Assembly: GCF_004138495.1 (NCBI RefSeq)
Contig: NZ_ML142857.1
Location: forward strand, 188,290-197,294
Length of the DNA: 9,005 nucleotides
Direction of reading: 5' to 3'
DNA from: Phytoactinopolyspora endophytica
Lineage (GTDB): Bacteria; Actinomycetota; Actinomycetes; Jiangellales; Jiangellaceae
The notes under the pieces: generated by a model
The model's database searches: none
Told to the model about the DNA's origin: nothing
What the model saw: only the letters and a program-made list of their open reading frames with translations
Made by a program: the position numbers and the translations under genes
Shown here: positions 8,107 to 9,005 of the stretch, piece after piece
How the letters are laid out: every line of letters begins with the position of its first letter
Position numbering within the stretch: position 1 is the stretch's first letter

Positions 8107-9005
8107 ATGACACAGCTACAGACCCATCCTGAGGTGCGGGCTGTCACCGAAGCAGCCCCGGCCAGGCCGGTCAAGCGGGGCTTGGTGTTGGTGCTCGCCT
8201 GTGCGGCCCAGGCCATCGTCAGCCTTGACATGGCGATCGTGAACGTCGCGCTGCCGTCGATCCAGCGTGATCTCGGCTTCGACCACGGCGGCCTGCAGTG
8301 GGTGATCGTCGCGTACGGCCTGCTGCTGGGCGGATTCCTGATTTTCGGCGGACGAATGACCGATCGGTTCGGACGCCGGCGGATCTACCTCGCCGGGCTC
8401 ACTGTCTTCACCGGCGCGTCCGTCCTGGCCGGCGTGGCAACCGAGCCCGGGATCCTGATCGCGGCCCGCGCCCTGCAAGGCTTCGGCGCCGCACTGATCG
8501 TGCCGGCGGCACTGTCGCTGCTGGCCGTCACCTTCCCCGAAGGGCGGGAACGCAATCGGGCGTTCGCCCTCTTCGGCGGCGTCGGCGGGATGGCCGCATC
8601 GGTCGGCGTCGTCGCCAGCGGCCTGCTCACAGCCGGTCCTGGCTGGCGCTGGACCTTCTACATCAACATCCCGGTCGGCGTCGTGCTGATTATGCTCGCT
8701 GCCATGTTCCTGGCCGCGGACCGGCTCAGCGACCGCCGTACCCGCCTCGATCTCCCCGGCGCGGTCACCGTCACCGGCGGATTGCTGCTATTTGTCTACA
8801 CCTTGCATCACGGGACGACTCACGGCTGGCTGTCCGGGTCGACCCTTGCCCTGTTCGCGGCAGCTGTGCTGCTGCTGGTGGCGTTCGTGCGGATCGAAGC
8901 CCGGTCCGCCGCTCCGCTGGTTCCACTTGCGACTTTCCGGAACCGCAGCTTGGTGGCCGGCAACGTGACCGCGTTCCTCGCCACGTCCGCGTTCCTGTCG
9001 TTCAT
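8107..9005 (+). CDS. second DHA2-family MFS drug exporter, 3' truncated by window edge
   Basis: The frame is open from ATG at 8107 to the window end (299 codons), so roughly the last 180-230 residues of a usual 480-530 aa protein are missing. It is an inner-membrane, proton-driven exporter by family. A polar N-terminus of about 24 residues leads into TM1 with motif D1 (LDMAIVNVALPSI, Asp41). Motif A follows in the TM2-3 loop (GRMTDRFGRRR, residues 82-92), then the glycine-rich motif C (GGVGGMAASVGVVASG) and WTFYINIPVG. The start is supported by GAGGAAGGA at 8092-8100, 6 nt upstream. The visible part resembles the exporter at 3091-4581 block for block (LQW, GGxL, GR, ALxPAALS), so the two are paralogues, but they are distinct enough not to be a recent duplicate. 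The inverted repeats upstream suggest tight control. The substrate is unknown. Confidence 0.92.
   Translation, partial: MTQLQTHPEVRAVTEAAPARPVKRGLVLVLACAAQAIVSLDMAIVNVALPSIQRDLGFDHGGLQWVIVAYGLLLGGFLIFGGRMTDRFGRRRIYLAGLTVFTGASVLAGVATEPGILIAARALQGFGAALIVPAALSLLAVTFPEGRERNRAFALFGGVGGMAASVGVVASGLLTAGPGWRWTFYINIPVGVVLIMLAAMFLAADRLSDRRTRLDLPGAVTVTGGLLLFVYTLHHGTTHGWLSGSTLALFAAAVLLLVAFVRIEARSAAPLVPLATFRNRSLVAGNVTAFLATSAFLSF

Noticed and set aside
7796..8231. Minus-strand open frames in the mraY-exporter gap, considered as a missing TetR-type regulator
   Set aside because: No helix-turn-helix or other TetR sequence was found in any minus frame, there is no ribosome binding site, and one frame runs into the exporter coding region.

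Overview
The window is GC-rich DNA, with codon use, GTG starts and gene families typical of a high-GC actinobacterium. These include a rifampin phosphotransferase, an ECF42-type sigma factor with its DGPF partner, DHA2-type drug exporters and an actinobacterial-style MraY. The sequence does not let me name a genus. The dense, short-spaced layout fits a chromosome. Both ends cut through genes.

Layout, left to right. (1) 1-2271 (+) is the C-terminal ~87% of a rifampin phosphotransferase (rph). (2) 2272-3090 is a patch that looks shaped by mobile DNA. It holds a small intact nucleoside 2-deoxyribosyltransferase-like gene (2476-2775, +) and a decayed IS5-family transposase remnant (about 2824-3032, +) with a one-base frameshift and an internal deletion. 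(3) 3091-4581 (-) is a complete 14-helix DHA2-type MFS exporter. (4) 4752-5114 and 5111-6361 (+) are a DGPF/YCII-like protein and an ECF42-type sigma factor. They overlap by four bases and are transcribed divergently from the exporter. (5) 6362-6560 is a convergent gap with a strong hairpin. (6) 6561-7622 (-) is a complete MraY standing alone, outside any dcw (cell division/cell wall) cluster. (7) 7623-8106 is a 484-bp divergent intergenic region with several inverted repeats. (8) 8107-9005 (+) is the start of a second DHA2-type exporter, cut by the window end.

How the genes may work together. Three themes coincide: inactivation of rifamycins (rph), export (two DHA2 transporters) and an extra copy of an antibiotic target (MraY). 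This suggests an accessory antibiotic-resistance or stress neighbourhood, but the functional link is inference.

The most distinctive signal is in the 170-bp gap between the first exporter and the DGPF-ECF42 pair. A perfect 8-bp inverted repeat places a TGTC-type -35 on each strand. Each is followed, after exactly 17 nt, by a CGAC -10-like element, and each predicted 5' leader is about 45-48 nt. This looks like a symmetrical pair of divergent ECF42 promoters that would place the exporter in the sigma factor's own regulon. A weaker TGTCGA-N18-CGTC match lies before the second exporter.
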